Below the pieces are notes generated by a model. It did no database searches. It was not told the origin of the DNA and worked only from the letters and a program-made list of their open reading frames with translations. Shown in pieces: positions 1-5,473 of a stretch of DNA of 5,476 bases (positions are counted from its first letter, which is position 1; each line of letters begins with the position of its first letter). Location: contig CAJOMY010000123.1 in NCBI GenBank assembly GCA_905235775.1, positions 1 to 5,476 on the forward strand, given 5' to 3'. A program made the translations under genes and the position numbers. This stretch comes from an uncultured Bacteroidales bacterium. Its GTDB lineage: Bacteria > Bacteroidota > Bacteroidia > Bacteroidales > UBA932.

Positions 1-2666
1 TCTGCGAGGACGAGCAGGAGCTGGAGACCGTCGCCCTCAAGGCCTTCTCCTTCTCGCCGCAGGTGCTGGTGGAGAAGTCCCTGCGCGGCTGGAAAGAGAT
101 CGAGTACGAGGTGGTGCGCGACCGATACGACAACTGCATTACGGTCTGTAATATGGAGAATTTCGACCCGCTGGGCATCCACACTGGCGAGAGCATCGTC
201 GTTGCCCCCTCGCAAACGCTCACCAACGACGAATACCACTTCCTGCGCAAGATCTCCATCGACATCGTCAGGCACGTGGGCATCATCGGCGAGTGCAACG
301 TCCAGTATGCTTTCAGTCCGGACGGCGAGGACTACCGCGTCATCGAGGTCAATGCGCGCCTGAGCCGTTCCTCCGCCCTCGCCTCCAAGGCCACGGGCTA
401 TCCCCTCGCCTTCATCGCCGCCAAGCTCGGCCTGGGCTACGGGCTGTTCGAGCTCAAGAACTCCGTCACCAAGACGACCCCGGCCTTCTTCGAGCCGGCC
501 CTCGACTATGTGGTTTGCAAGATTCCCCGCTGGGACCTCGCCAAATTCAAGGGCGTATCCCGGGAGATCGGTTCCAGCATGAAGAGCGTCGGCGAGGTGA
601 TGGCCATCGGGCGCAGCTTTGAAGAGGCCATCCAGAAGGGCCTGAGGATGATCGGCCAGGGCGCCAACGGCTTCGTGTGTAACAAGCCCTACCGGCGCGA
701 GGATCTGGACGATGCGCTGCGCACCCCCACCGACACGCGCATCTTCGCCATCGCCGCCGCCTTCGAGGCCGGCTACAGCGCCGAGCGCATCCACGAGCTC
801 ACCAAGATCGACCGCTGGTTCCTCGACAAACTGGACAACATCGAGCAGACCTACCGCGAACTGGAGGCATGCAAGAGCCTCAGGGACATCAGTTTAGACC
901 TGCTCCGCAAGGCCAAGTGCCAGGGCTTCTCGGACATCCAGATCGCCCGCGTGATCGGCACCCCCGAGGCCAAGGTCCGCGAACTGCGCGCCTTCCTCGG
1001 CCTGCGGCCCCACGTCAAGCAAATCGACACGCTGGCAGCGGAATTCCCTTCCAGCACCAACTACCTCTACCTGACCTACAACGGAGAAACGGACGACGTC
1101 AGCTTCGACGACGGCTCCAACACCGTGATCGTCCTCGGCTCGGGGGCCTACCGCATCGGCAGCAGCGTGGAGTTCGACTGGTGCGGTGTGAACGCCTTGA
1201 ACACCCTGCGCAAGAGCGGCTACAAAGGCATCATGATCAACTACAACCCCGAGACCGTCTCTACCGACTACGACGTCTGCGACAGGCTCTACTTCGACGA
1301 ACTGAGCTTCGAGACCGTGATGGAGATCTGCGGGCTGGAGAAGCCGTACGGCGTGATCGTCAGTGTGGGCGGCCAGATTCCTAACAACCTCGCCGTGCCC
1401 CTGATGCGCGCTGGGGTCCACATTCTGGGCACCACGGCGCACGACATCGACCGCGCGGAGGACCGCAACAAATTCTCCCAGATTGTGGACAAGCTCGGCA
1501 TCGACCAGCCGCGCTGGAGCGAACTGACGACGATGGAGGATGTGGACAAGTTCGTCGATGAAGTCGGCTTCCCGGTGCTTGTCCGCCCGTCCTACGTCCT
1601 GTCCGGCGCCGCGATGAACGTCTGCTACGGCAAGGAGGACCTCCGCATTTTCCTCGACATGGCCGTCGAAGTCTCCGAGGAGCATCCGGTGGTCATCAGT
1701 TCTTTCATGCAGCGCTGCAAGGAGTTGGAATGCGACGCCGTGGCCGACGGCGGCAAGGTGCTCGCCTACGCAATCTCCGAACACATCGAGTTCGCGGGCG
1801 TGCACTCCGGCGACGCCACCATCCAGTTCCCGCCGCAGAAGATTTATGGCATCACGGCGGCCAAGATCCGCAAGACCGCCGCGGCCATCGCCGCCGAGCT
1901 GCATATCACCGGTCCGTTCAACATCCAGTTCCTCGCCACCGACAACTACATCAAGGTCATCGAGTGCAACCTCCGCGCTTCCCGCAGCTTCCCGTTCGTG
2001 TCCAAGGTCTTGAAGGTCAATCTCATCGACCTGGCCACGCGCTGTATGCTCGGCCAGCGTCCGGAGAAGATCGACATCGATCCCTTCGAGCTGGACTACG
2101 TCGGCATCAAGTGCTCGCAGTTCTCCTTTGCCCGTCTGGGCAAGGCGGACCCGGTGCTGGGTGTGGACATGGCATCCACCGGCGAGGTGGGCTGCATAGG
2201 CGACAACATCAACGAAGCGCTGCTCAAGTCGATGCTCTCTGTCGGTCACCGCATTCCCGAGAAGGCCATCCTCATCTCCTCCGGCAACCCGATCCAGAAG
2301 GCCGACATCCTGCGTGCATGCATGCTCCTGGCGGAAAAGGACTACACCATCTACGCCACCGGCGGCACCTGCAAGTATCTCAACGAGAACGGTGTTCCGG
2401 CCCTGCGGGCCCTTTGGCCGAACGAGCGGGAGGAAGGCGCCCGCTCCGCCCTCGACCTGATCCGCAAACATGAAGTGGAACTTGTGATCAACATCCCCAA
2501 GAACTTCACGCACAGCGAGCTCAGCAACGGGTATCAGATGCGCCGCGCGGCCATTGACTTCAATGTGCCGCTGATCACCAACAGCCGCCTGGCGACCGCC
2601 TACATCCGGGCTTTCTGTTCCGTCCCGCAGGATTCGATCAGCATCAAGAGTTGGGATGAGTACTAG
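1..2666 (+). CDS. carB: Carbamoyl-phosphate synthase large subunit (5' partial)
   Basis: Makes carbamoyl phosphate from bicarbonate, glutamine-derived ammonia and two ATP, in the cytoplasm with the CarA amidotransferase, for pyrimidine and arginine synthesis. The reading frame is open from the left edge (first whole codon at 3). About 887 residues are visible, so roughly 185 N-terminal residues of a ~1,075-residue protein lie outside. Visible order: rest of ATP-grasp domain 1 (to about nt 610, with metal-ligand motif EVNARLSRSS; Glu 345-347, Asn 351-353), the helical oligomerisation region (about 700-1080), ATP-grasp domain 2 (about 1115-2240, with PSYVLSGAAMNV and IECNLRASRSFPF), then an MGS-like allosteric domain (about 2260-2600, ATGGT, VIN). 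Many stretches resemble eukaryotic CPS1/CAD more than E. coli CarB, for example YRIGSSVEFDWC and VGGQIPNNLAVPL. The family assignment is secure. Which effector it binds is not known. Confidence 0.98.
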   Translation, partial: CEDEQELETVALKAFSFSPQVLVEKSLRGWKEIEYEVVRDRYDNCITVCNMENFDPLGIHTGESIVVAPSQTLTNDEYHFLRKISIDIVRHVGIIGECNVQYAFSPDGEDYRVIEVNARLSRSSALASKATGYPLAFIAAKLGLGYGLFELKNSVTKTTPAFFEPALDYVVCKIPRWDLAKFKGVSREIGSSMKSVGEVMAIGRSFEEAIQKGLRMIGQGANGFVCNKPYRREDLDDALRTPTDTRIFAIAAAFEAGYSAERIHELTKIDRWFLDKLDNIEQTYRELEACKSLRDISLDLLRKAKCQGFSDIQIARVIGTPEAKVRELRAFLGLRPHVKQIDTLAAEFPSSTNYLYLTYNGETDDVSFDDGSNTVIVLGSGAYRIGSSVEFDWCGVNALNTLRKSGYKGIMINYNPETVSTDYDVCDRLYFDELSFETVMEICGLEKPYGVIVSVGGQIPNNLAVPLMRAGVHILGTTAHDIDRAEDRNKFSQIVDKLGIDQPRWSELTTMEDVDKFVDEVGFPVLVRPSYVLSGAAMNVCYGKEDLRIFLDMAVEVSEEHPVVISSFMQRCKELECDAVADGGKVLAYAISEHIEFAGVHSGDATIQFPPQKIYGITAAKIRKTAAAIAAELHITGPFNIQFLATDNYIKVIECNLRASRSFPFVSKVLKVNLIDLATRCMLGQRPEKIDIDPFELDYVGIKCSQFSFARLGKADPVLGVDMASTGEVGCIGDNINEALLKSMLSVGHRIPEKAILISSGNPIQKADILRACMLLAEKDYTIYATGGTCKYLNENGVPALRALWPNEREEGARSALDLIRKHEVELVINIPKNFTHSELSNGYQMRRAAIDFNVPLITNSRLATAYIRAFCSVPQDSISIKSWDEY

Positions 2667-3612
2667 CAGACTGCCCTGGCATCTGCTTGCGTTCGCCGTC
2701 GTCGCCGTCTGGGGCGTGACTTTCGTGAGCACCAAGGTATTGATTTCGGCCGGACTGCATCCGGCCGGAATCTTTCTGATCCGTTTCTCGCTCGCCTACG
2801 CGGGCATCTGGGTTCTGGCGCTCCTTTCCCGTCATCCCCGACCTGACCGGGGATCTCCCGCCCGCCTCTGGAGCCACTACCGGCGGGACGAGCTGATGTT
2901 CGCCTTCCTGGGCTTGATCGGCGGGTCGTTCTATTTCCTGACAGAGAATACCGCGCTCGCCCACACGCAGGCCAGCAACACCTCCTTCCTGGTGTGCAGC
3001 TCGCCGCTGTGGACCATTCTTTTCAGCCTCATCTACCGGCGCGTGCGTCATGACCGTTTCGCGGACGCAATGGAGCGCGTCGATTCTGGCTGGCTGCTCG
3101 CGCTGGGCACGCTGCTGGCCCTGGGCGGCATGGCGCTGATGCTCTTTGACGGACAGCGGGTGCAGGTGTCCCTGCGCGGCGACCTGCTGGCCATTGGAGC
3201 CGCGCTCTGCTGGGCGCTGTACAGCCTGTTCATCGGTCGGATGACGGACGAATACGGCCCCCTTTTCGCGACGCGCAAGGTTTTCTTCTACGGTCTGCTG
3301 GGGATACTCCCCTTCCTGCCTTACGGCGAATTTGCCCAGCCCGCTGTCTTCTGCCGGCCGGAAGTCTGGGGCAATCTGCTCTTCCTGGGCTTGTGCGCCT
3401 CTCTGGCATGCTTCGTGGCCTGGAACGAGGTTACTGCCAGACTCGGCAACATCTCCGCGGTCAATTACGTGTATCTCAATCCGGTTTTCACGCTGATCTC
3501 CGCGACGATCATCCTGGGCGAACATCTCACTCCCACCGCCGCAATAGGCTCCGCGATGATTCTGGGCGGCGTCATCCTCGCCTCCCAGCGGGGCCGTCCA
3601 GCCCGCAACTGA
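2656..3612 (+). CDS. EamA/DMT-superfamily inner-membrane transporter
   Basis: A 318-residue protein with about ten hydrophobic helices (roughly residues 8-28, 35-56, 79-97, 103-125, 144-163, 174-194, 209-226, 238-258, 266-286, 291-311). This is the two-times-five EamA repeat arrangement of the drug/metabolite transporter superfamily. Supporting features are the early AVWGVTFVSTK segment in helix 1, NTALAHTQASNTSFL around helix 4, and the C-terminal NYVYLNPVFT...LGEHLTPTAAIGSAMILGGV pattern typical of EamA second halves. A longer charged loop (about residues 125-143) separates the two halves. The ATG lies inside the end of carB (11-nt overlap), which favours co-transcription and translational coupling. 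No other ATG is nearby. The substrate cannot be predicted: family members export amino acids, nucleosides or other metabolites, and position next to carB is only a weak hint. Confidence 0.93.
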   Translation: MSTSRLPWHLLAFAVVAVWGVTFVSTKVLISAGLHPAGIFLIRFSLAYAGIWVLALLSRHPRPDRGSPARLWSHYRRDELMFAFLGLIGGSFYFLTENTALAHTQASNTSFLVCSSPLWTILFSLIYRRVRHDRFADAMERVDSGWLLALGTLLALGGMALMLFDGQRVQVSLRGDLLAIGAALCWALYSLFIGRMTDEYGPLFATRKVFFYGLLGILPFLPYGEFAQPAVFCRPEVWGNLLFLGLCASLACFVAWNEVTARLGNISAVNYVYLNPVFTLISATIILGEHLTPTAAIGSAMILGGVILASQRGRPARN

Positions 3613-3672
3613 CCTCTCTGACCTCCCTGATGGATAATGACTGTTTTTTCCGCCCGGCAAACGTGAAAAAGA

Positions 3673-3704
3673 TTTGGTGAATTCGCAAACTGTTCCTATA
3701 TTTG
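3673..3704 (+). promoter_or_regulatory. Bacteroidota-type promoter of tRNA-Phe
   Basis: The -33 element TTTG (3673-3676) and -7 element TATATTTG (3697-3704) are separated by 20 nt, matching the Bacteroidota vegetative consensus TTTG-N19-21-TAnnTTTG. Transcription would start near 3711, a few bases before the mature tRNA 5' end at 3723. This gives the tRNA its own promoter, independent of the carB-transporter unit. It is also the best taxonomic clue in the window. Confidence 0.82.
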
Positions 3705-3722
3705 CAATCCCGAAACGCAACT

Positions 3723-3795
3723 GGTGCTGTAGCTCAGATGGTAGAGCAAAGGACTGAAAATCCTTGTGTCGGCAGTTCGATTCTTCCCAGCACCA
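3723..3795 (+). tRNA. tRNA-Phe (anticodon GAA)
   Basis: A full cloverleaf can be folded by hand. Acceptor stem GGTGCTG (3723-3729) pairs perfectly with CAGCACC (3788-3794). D stem is GCTC/GAGC (3732-3735/3744-3747). Anticodon stem AAGGA/TCCTT (3749-3753/3761-3765) closes loop CTGAAAA with anticodon GAA at 3756-3758. The variable loop is GTGTC, and the T arm is GGCAG-TTCGATT-CTTCC (3771-3787). The discriminator is A3795. The 3' CCA is not encoded (the bases after it are CAG), so it must be added by the CCA-adding enzyme. One oddity is a C3773/T3785 mismatch in the middle of the T stem (positions 51:63). Either a tolerated variant or a trace of 3'-end replacement is possible. Confidence 0.96.
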
Positions 3796-3800
3796 CAGTA

Positions 3801-3830
3801 ACCCGCTGATTTTCAGCGGGTTTTTATTTT
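3801..3830 (+). terminator. Intrinsic terminator after tRNA-Phe
   Basis: A perfect 9-bp stem, ACCCGCTGA (3801-3809) with TCAGCGGGT (3813-3821), closes a TTT loop and runs into a T-rich tract (3821-3830). It lies 5 nt after the tRNA discriminator base, so the tRNA is transcribed as a single-gene unit. Confidence 0.93.
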
Positions 3831-3832
3831 TA

Positions 3833-3856
3833 TTCACACTTTTGTTCACACTTTTT
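3833..3856 (+). repeat. Tandem pair of TTCACACTTTTK repeats (left pair)
   Basis: Two back-to-back 12-mers, TTCACACTTTTG (3833-3844) and TTCACACTTTTT (3845-3856), sit directly after the tRNA terminator. The same core recurs inverted at 3999-4031. The 12-bp period puts the two copies on nearly the same helix face, as for paired protein-binding sites. The role is unknown; integrase or excisionase arm sites are one possibility given the tRNA context. Confidence 0.75.
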
Positions 3857-3998
3857 GGTTTTTATACCCCTTTTGACAGCATTATACTCTGTGCTACTAA
3901 ATATGGCGTAGAATGCGCTGAAACGGGTTTTTTGAGTGGAAACTCCACTACACTATTCCGCTGATTCGAGCCGGTTGTGCCGCTCATTGTGTTTGCTC

Positions 3999-4031
3999 AA
4001 AGTGTGAACAAAAAACGGCCAGAAGTGTGAA
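3999..4031 (-). repeat. Inverted pair of TTCACACTTY repeats (right pair)
   Basis: AAAGTGTGAA (3999-4008) and AGAAGTGTGAA (4021-4031) are reverse complements of the TTCACACTT core found twice at 3833-3856. The two copies are 23 bp apart, about twice the 12-bp spacing of the left pair. The four sites thus form two facing pairs bracketing about 200 bp. Confidence 0.7.
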
Positions 4032-4059
4032 CAGAAATGGTTATCTGCTTGATTTTTCG

Positions 4060-4067
4060 TAAATTCG
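4060..4067 (+). promoter_or_regulatory. Possible -7 element before the first paralog
   Basis: TAAATTCG matches TAnnTTTG at all but one position and lies 28 nt before the ATG at 4096. No good -33 TTTG is seen at the expected distance (the best is ATGG at 4037-4040), so this is only a weak candidate. Confidence 0.3.
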
Positions 4068-4095
4068 CATATAATTACTTGACCTGCTGAAAACT

Positions 4096-4812
4096 ATGCC
4101 GCGATTTACGCCATCCGTACTGATTTCTGATTGTTGGGGCTCTATGGGAGACCTCACCTTCTATCATGTGGACGGGCGCTGCTACTACAAGAACAAATCG
4201 CGATGCTCGTTCCCTGGCACTGCGGCTCAGCAGAGTTCGCTTGCTGTCCATCGCAGGGCGCTTGCCGCTTGGCGCGAAATCCCCCACGAGACGCAGAAGA
4301 TCTGGAATTCGTTGGCAGAACCTGTTATCTCACACAAGCCGCCCTTTGATGGGACCGCGCACATTTCCGGCCAGAATCTCTTTGTTTCGGCCTATCACGG
4401 CTTCTTTACACTCGGGATGGAGCAAGTCCCTACCCCGAAGGTTTACGAGGCATTTCCGCCCGTTTCTGTTGATTTTTCTGATGTGTCGCTCGCCGATGCG
4501 ACCTCGCTCCGGCTCCGCTTCAAGACTTTCTTCCCAGAAGGCATCGATGCCAGCCGTTACCAGATTCTGATGAAGATTCAGCTTGCTAAGCCCGGATATG
4601 GAAGGAAGCCGGGACTGATGCGTAACTTTCTGGCGGAGGCTCCCTGCTCCAGCGGTGAAGGGACTGCCAGTTTCCTGATAGATGATTATGCCAACCGATG
4701 GAAATTGGATCTGGATGAATACCAGGTTCACTGTCGCTATGTTCTTCTTGACTGGTTGACGGGCTATCGAAACATCCACACAGCTTTGTCTTTCCCTATC
4801 AAGTTGCGGTAG
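4096..4812 (+). CDS. Uncharacterised two-domain protein, DUF6266-like N-terminal signature
   Basis: A 238-residue protein with no signal peptide or membrane segment. Residues ~1-105 carry a pattern shared with the next gene: a glycine-bearing start (CWGSMGDLTF), a VDGR turn (25-28), a basic YYKNKSR patch, then a Q/R-rich helical part ending in W70-N-S-LAE and ISGQNLFV (90-97). Residues ~110-238 look beta-rich with alternating hydrophobics (LRLRFKTFF, YQILMKIQL, YVLLDWL) and may be an Ig- or Fn3-like sandwich; that fold is inferred. By memory of the family pattern, it resembles DUF6266-type Bacteroidota proteins and similar phage- or element-associated proteins of unknown function. The ATG at 4096 keeps the conserved N-terminus; the one at 4144 would remove it. 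Base composition is more AT-rich than carB. No function can be assigned. Confidence 0.8.
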   Translation: MPRFTPSVLISDCWGSMGDLTFYHVDGRCYYKNKSRCSFPGTAAQQSSLAVHRRALAAWREIPHETQKIWNSLAEPVISHKPPFDGTAHISGQNLFVSAYHGFFTLGMEQVPTPKVYEAFPPVSVDFSDVSLADATSLRLRFKTFFPEGIDASRYQILMKIQLAKPGYGRKPGLMRNFLAEAPCSSGEGTASFLIDDYANRWKLDLDEYQVHCRYVLLDWLTGYRNIHTALSFPIKLR

Positions 4813-4841
4813 ATTCGCGACGTATGCGCGGGTTCGTTCCG

Positions 4842-4866
4842 GGGACGTGAAAGTTTTTTTCGTCCC
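4842..4866 (+). terminator. Weak hairpin after the first paralog
   Basis: GGGACG (4842-4847) can pair with CGTCCC (4861-4866). An additional A/T pairing (4850-4852 with 4856-4858) is possible inside the loop. It lies about 30 nt after the stop codon. Only a short mixed T-rich tract follows, so this is a doubtful terminator. Confidence 0.3.
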
Positions 4867-4933
4867 TTGTTCCTCCTATTATACTGTAATATACTTAAAG
4901 AAATAGTTTAGAAAAATATACGTAAATGCTTGT

Positions 4934-4964
4934 TTTGTAATTAAATAATAATTACTTATATTTG
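4934..4964 (+). promoter_or_regulatory. Bacteroidota-type promoter of the second paralog
   Basis: TTTG (4934-4937) and TATATTTG (4957-4964) are 19 nt apart, a full match to the Bacteroidota promoter consensus. Transcription would start around 4971, giving a ~40-nt leader before the ATG at 5013. It rules out a TTG start at 4962, which would fall inside the -7 element. The region around it (about 4867-4970) is strongly AT-rich. Confidence 0.8.
4937..4955. promoter_or_regulatory. Perfect palindrome in the promoter spacer (possible operator)
   Basis: GTAATTA (4937-4943) and TAATTAC (4949-4955) form a perfect 7-bp inverted repeat around AATAA. It fills the space between the -33 and -7 elements, the place a dimeric repressor would block. 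The sequence is very AT-rich, so a chance match cannot be excluded. Confidence 0.45.
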
Positions 4965-5012
4965 TGCAGCACAAGGGGTTGTGTGAAGAATTTGAACCTA
5001 AACTTAAACCTG

Positions 5013-5387
5013 ATGATTGCACTTCCTTCCATTGCTTTCGGGGGCTTCTCCGGTTCAGCCAAGGGTGTTACGGCCCGCCAAGTCGGCGGCCGTAGCATCC
5101 TTTCGGTTAAGGCCTGGCCCACCGGAACTGCGACCTCTGCGCAGGTGGCACGTCGCGCTTCGATGAGCAAAATCACAAAGTCTTACAAGAATCTTACGAA
5201 TGCCCAGATGATGGATTGGGAGCGCCTGGCAGAACACGCTGCCGGTCAGTCTGTTTTCGGACAGGCTGCCAAGCTCTCAGGGATGAATCTCTATGTACGC
5301 CTCAACGCCAACAGAGCAATGGCCGGAGAAACGCTTTTGCATGATGCCCCGATGTTCACTGTGGCTGTTCCGAATGTCTGTATGTAG
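5013..5387 (+). CDS. Uncharacterised single-domain paralog of the preceding gene
   Basis: A 124-residue protein from the ATG at 5013. The frame is open further left, but upstream starts are rejected: TTG 4962 is in the promoter, and GTG 4983 adds a low-complexity KNLNLNLNL leader. It matches the N-terminal domain of the 4096-4812 product with almost identical spacing: GGFSGSAKGVT start, VGGR (24-27), Q/R-rich helical part, W69-E-R-LAE, then LSGMNLYV (88-95). Between the aligned first residue after the glycine motif and the final V of this motif there are 77 residues here and 78 in the neighbour. It stops about 30 residues later, so the C-terminal beta-rich half is absent. The GGFSG start resembles DUF6266-type proteins. 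Two stop codons follow in frame (TAG 5385, TAA 5388). It could be a natural short form or a truncated copy; function unknown. Confidence 0.75.
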   Translation: MIALPSIAFGGFSGSAKGVTARQVGGRSILSVKAWPTGTATSAQVARRASMSKITKSYKNLTNAQMMDWERLAEHAAGQSVFGQAAKLSGMNLYVRLNANRAMAGETLLHDAPMFTVAVPNVCM

Positions 5388-5412
5388 TAAAGTAATTTTC
5401 CGCCAGAATGGA

Positions 5413-5446
5413 TTTGAAAAAGGGGCCAGCGGAAGGCCGTTTCAAA
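5413..5446. other. Nested hairpin downstream of the second paralog
   Basis: The outer arms TTTGAAA (5413-5419) and TTTCAAA (5440-5446) are perfect reverse complements. Inside, GGCC (5424-5427) pairs with GGCC (5435-5438) around AGCGGAA. No T-tract follows on the plus strand, so it is not a standard terminator there. Its right arm overlaps the minus-strand -7 element. Confidence 0.45.
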
Positions 5447-5473
5447 GGTAAGTAAGTCTCATTATTTTTCAAA
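5443..5473 (-). promoter_or_regulatory. Bacteroidota-type promoter pointing left
   Basis: On the minus strand, TTTG (5473-5470) and TACCTTTG (5450-5443) are 19 nt apart, a full consensus match. Transcription would start near 5435 and run antisense into the second paralog. No credible minus-strand gene lies there, so the product, if any, would be an antisense or short RNA. The window ends 3 bases past the -33 element. Confidence 0.5.

Larger units (their letters stand above)
3822..4095. other. Gene-free spacer between tRNA-Phe and the first accessory gene
   Basis: I see no convincing gene in this ~270-bp stretch. A 66-codon frame starting inside the tRNA and a short minus-strand frame ending VAQSIMLSKGV show no family features. 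The stretch holds the four TTCACACTTY repeats, a small perfect hairpin AGTGGA-AAC-TCCACT (3935-3949), and a second copy of CCGCTGATT (3958-3966) that also occurs in the terminator (3803-3811). Composition is clearly more AT-rich than the upstream genes. It may be a decayed mobile-element end or attachment region, but no integrase sequence was recognised. Confidence 0.5.

Noticed and set aside
1051..1061. CCAGCACCA in carB, like the tRNA-Phe 3' end
   Set aside because: Only a nine-base match inside conserved coding sequence, with no extended similarity; not an attachment repeat.
894..2735. Long minus-strand open frame (613 codons) opposite carB
   Set aside because: It is antisense to an unmistakable carB; the product is rich in H, V, D, G and A with no family motif, as expected from the complement of GC-rich codons.
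2644..3849. Minus-strand open frame (401 codons) opposite the transporter and tRNA
   Set aside because: It runs through the complement of the tRNA and terminator and opposite a clear membrane protein; low-complexity Q/E/R-rich composition. Its start MNKSVNKNKN is just the complement of the TTCACACTTTTG repeats.
3873..3900. Sigma70-like TTGACA with TACTAA 16 bp downstream
   Set aside because: The Bacteroidota primary sigma factor uses a different consensus, the -10 match is only partial, and no gene follows closely.
3764..3964. 66-codon plus-strand frame starting in the tRNA
   Set aside because: It starts inside the tRNA anticodon stem and passes through the terminator, and its hydrophobic run comes from the T-rich tract and repeats.
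4330..4779. Minus-strand frame (149 codons) opposite the first paralog
   Set aside because: It lies wholly inside the plus-strand gene, has no motif, and the plus-strand frame has family landmarks shared with the next gene.
4962..5012. TTG or GTG starts extending the second paralog upstream
   Set aside because: TTG 4962 is within the -7 element. GTG 4983 would add a repetitive KNLNLNLNL leader absent from the paralog, whose conserved start aligns with the ATG at 5013.
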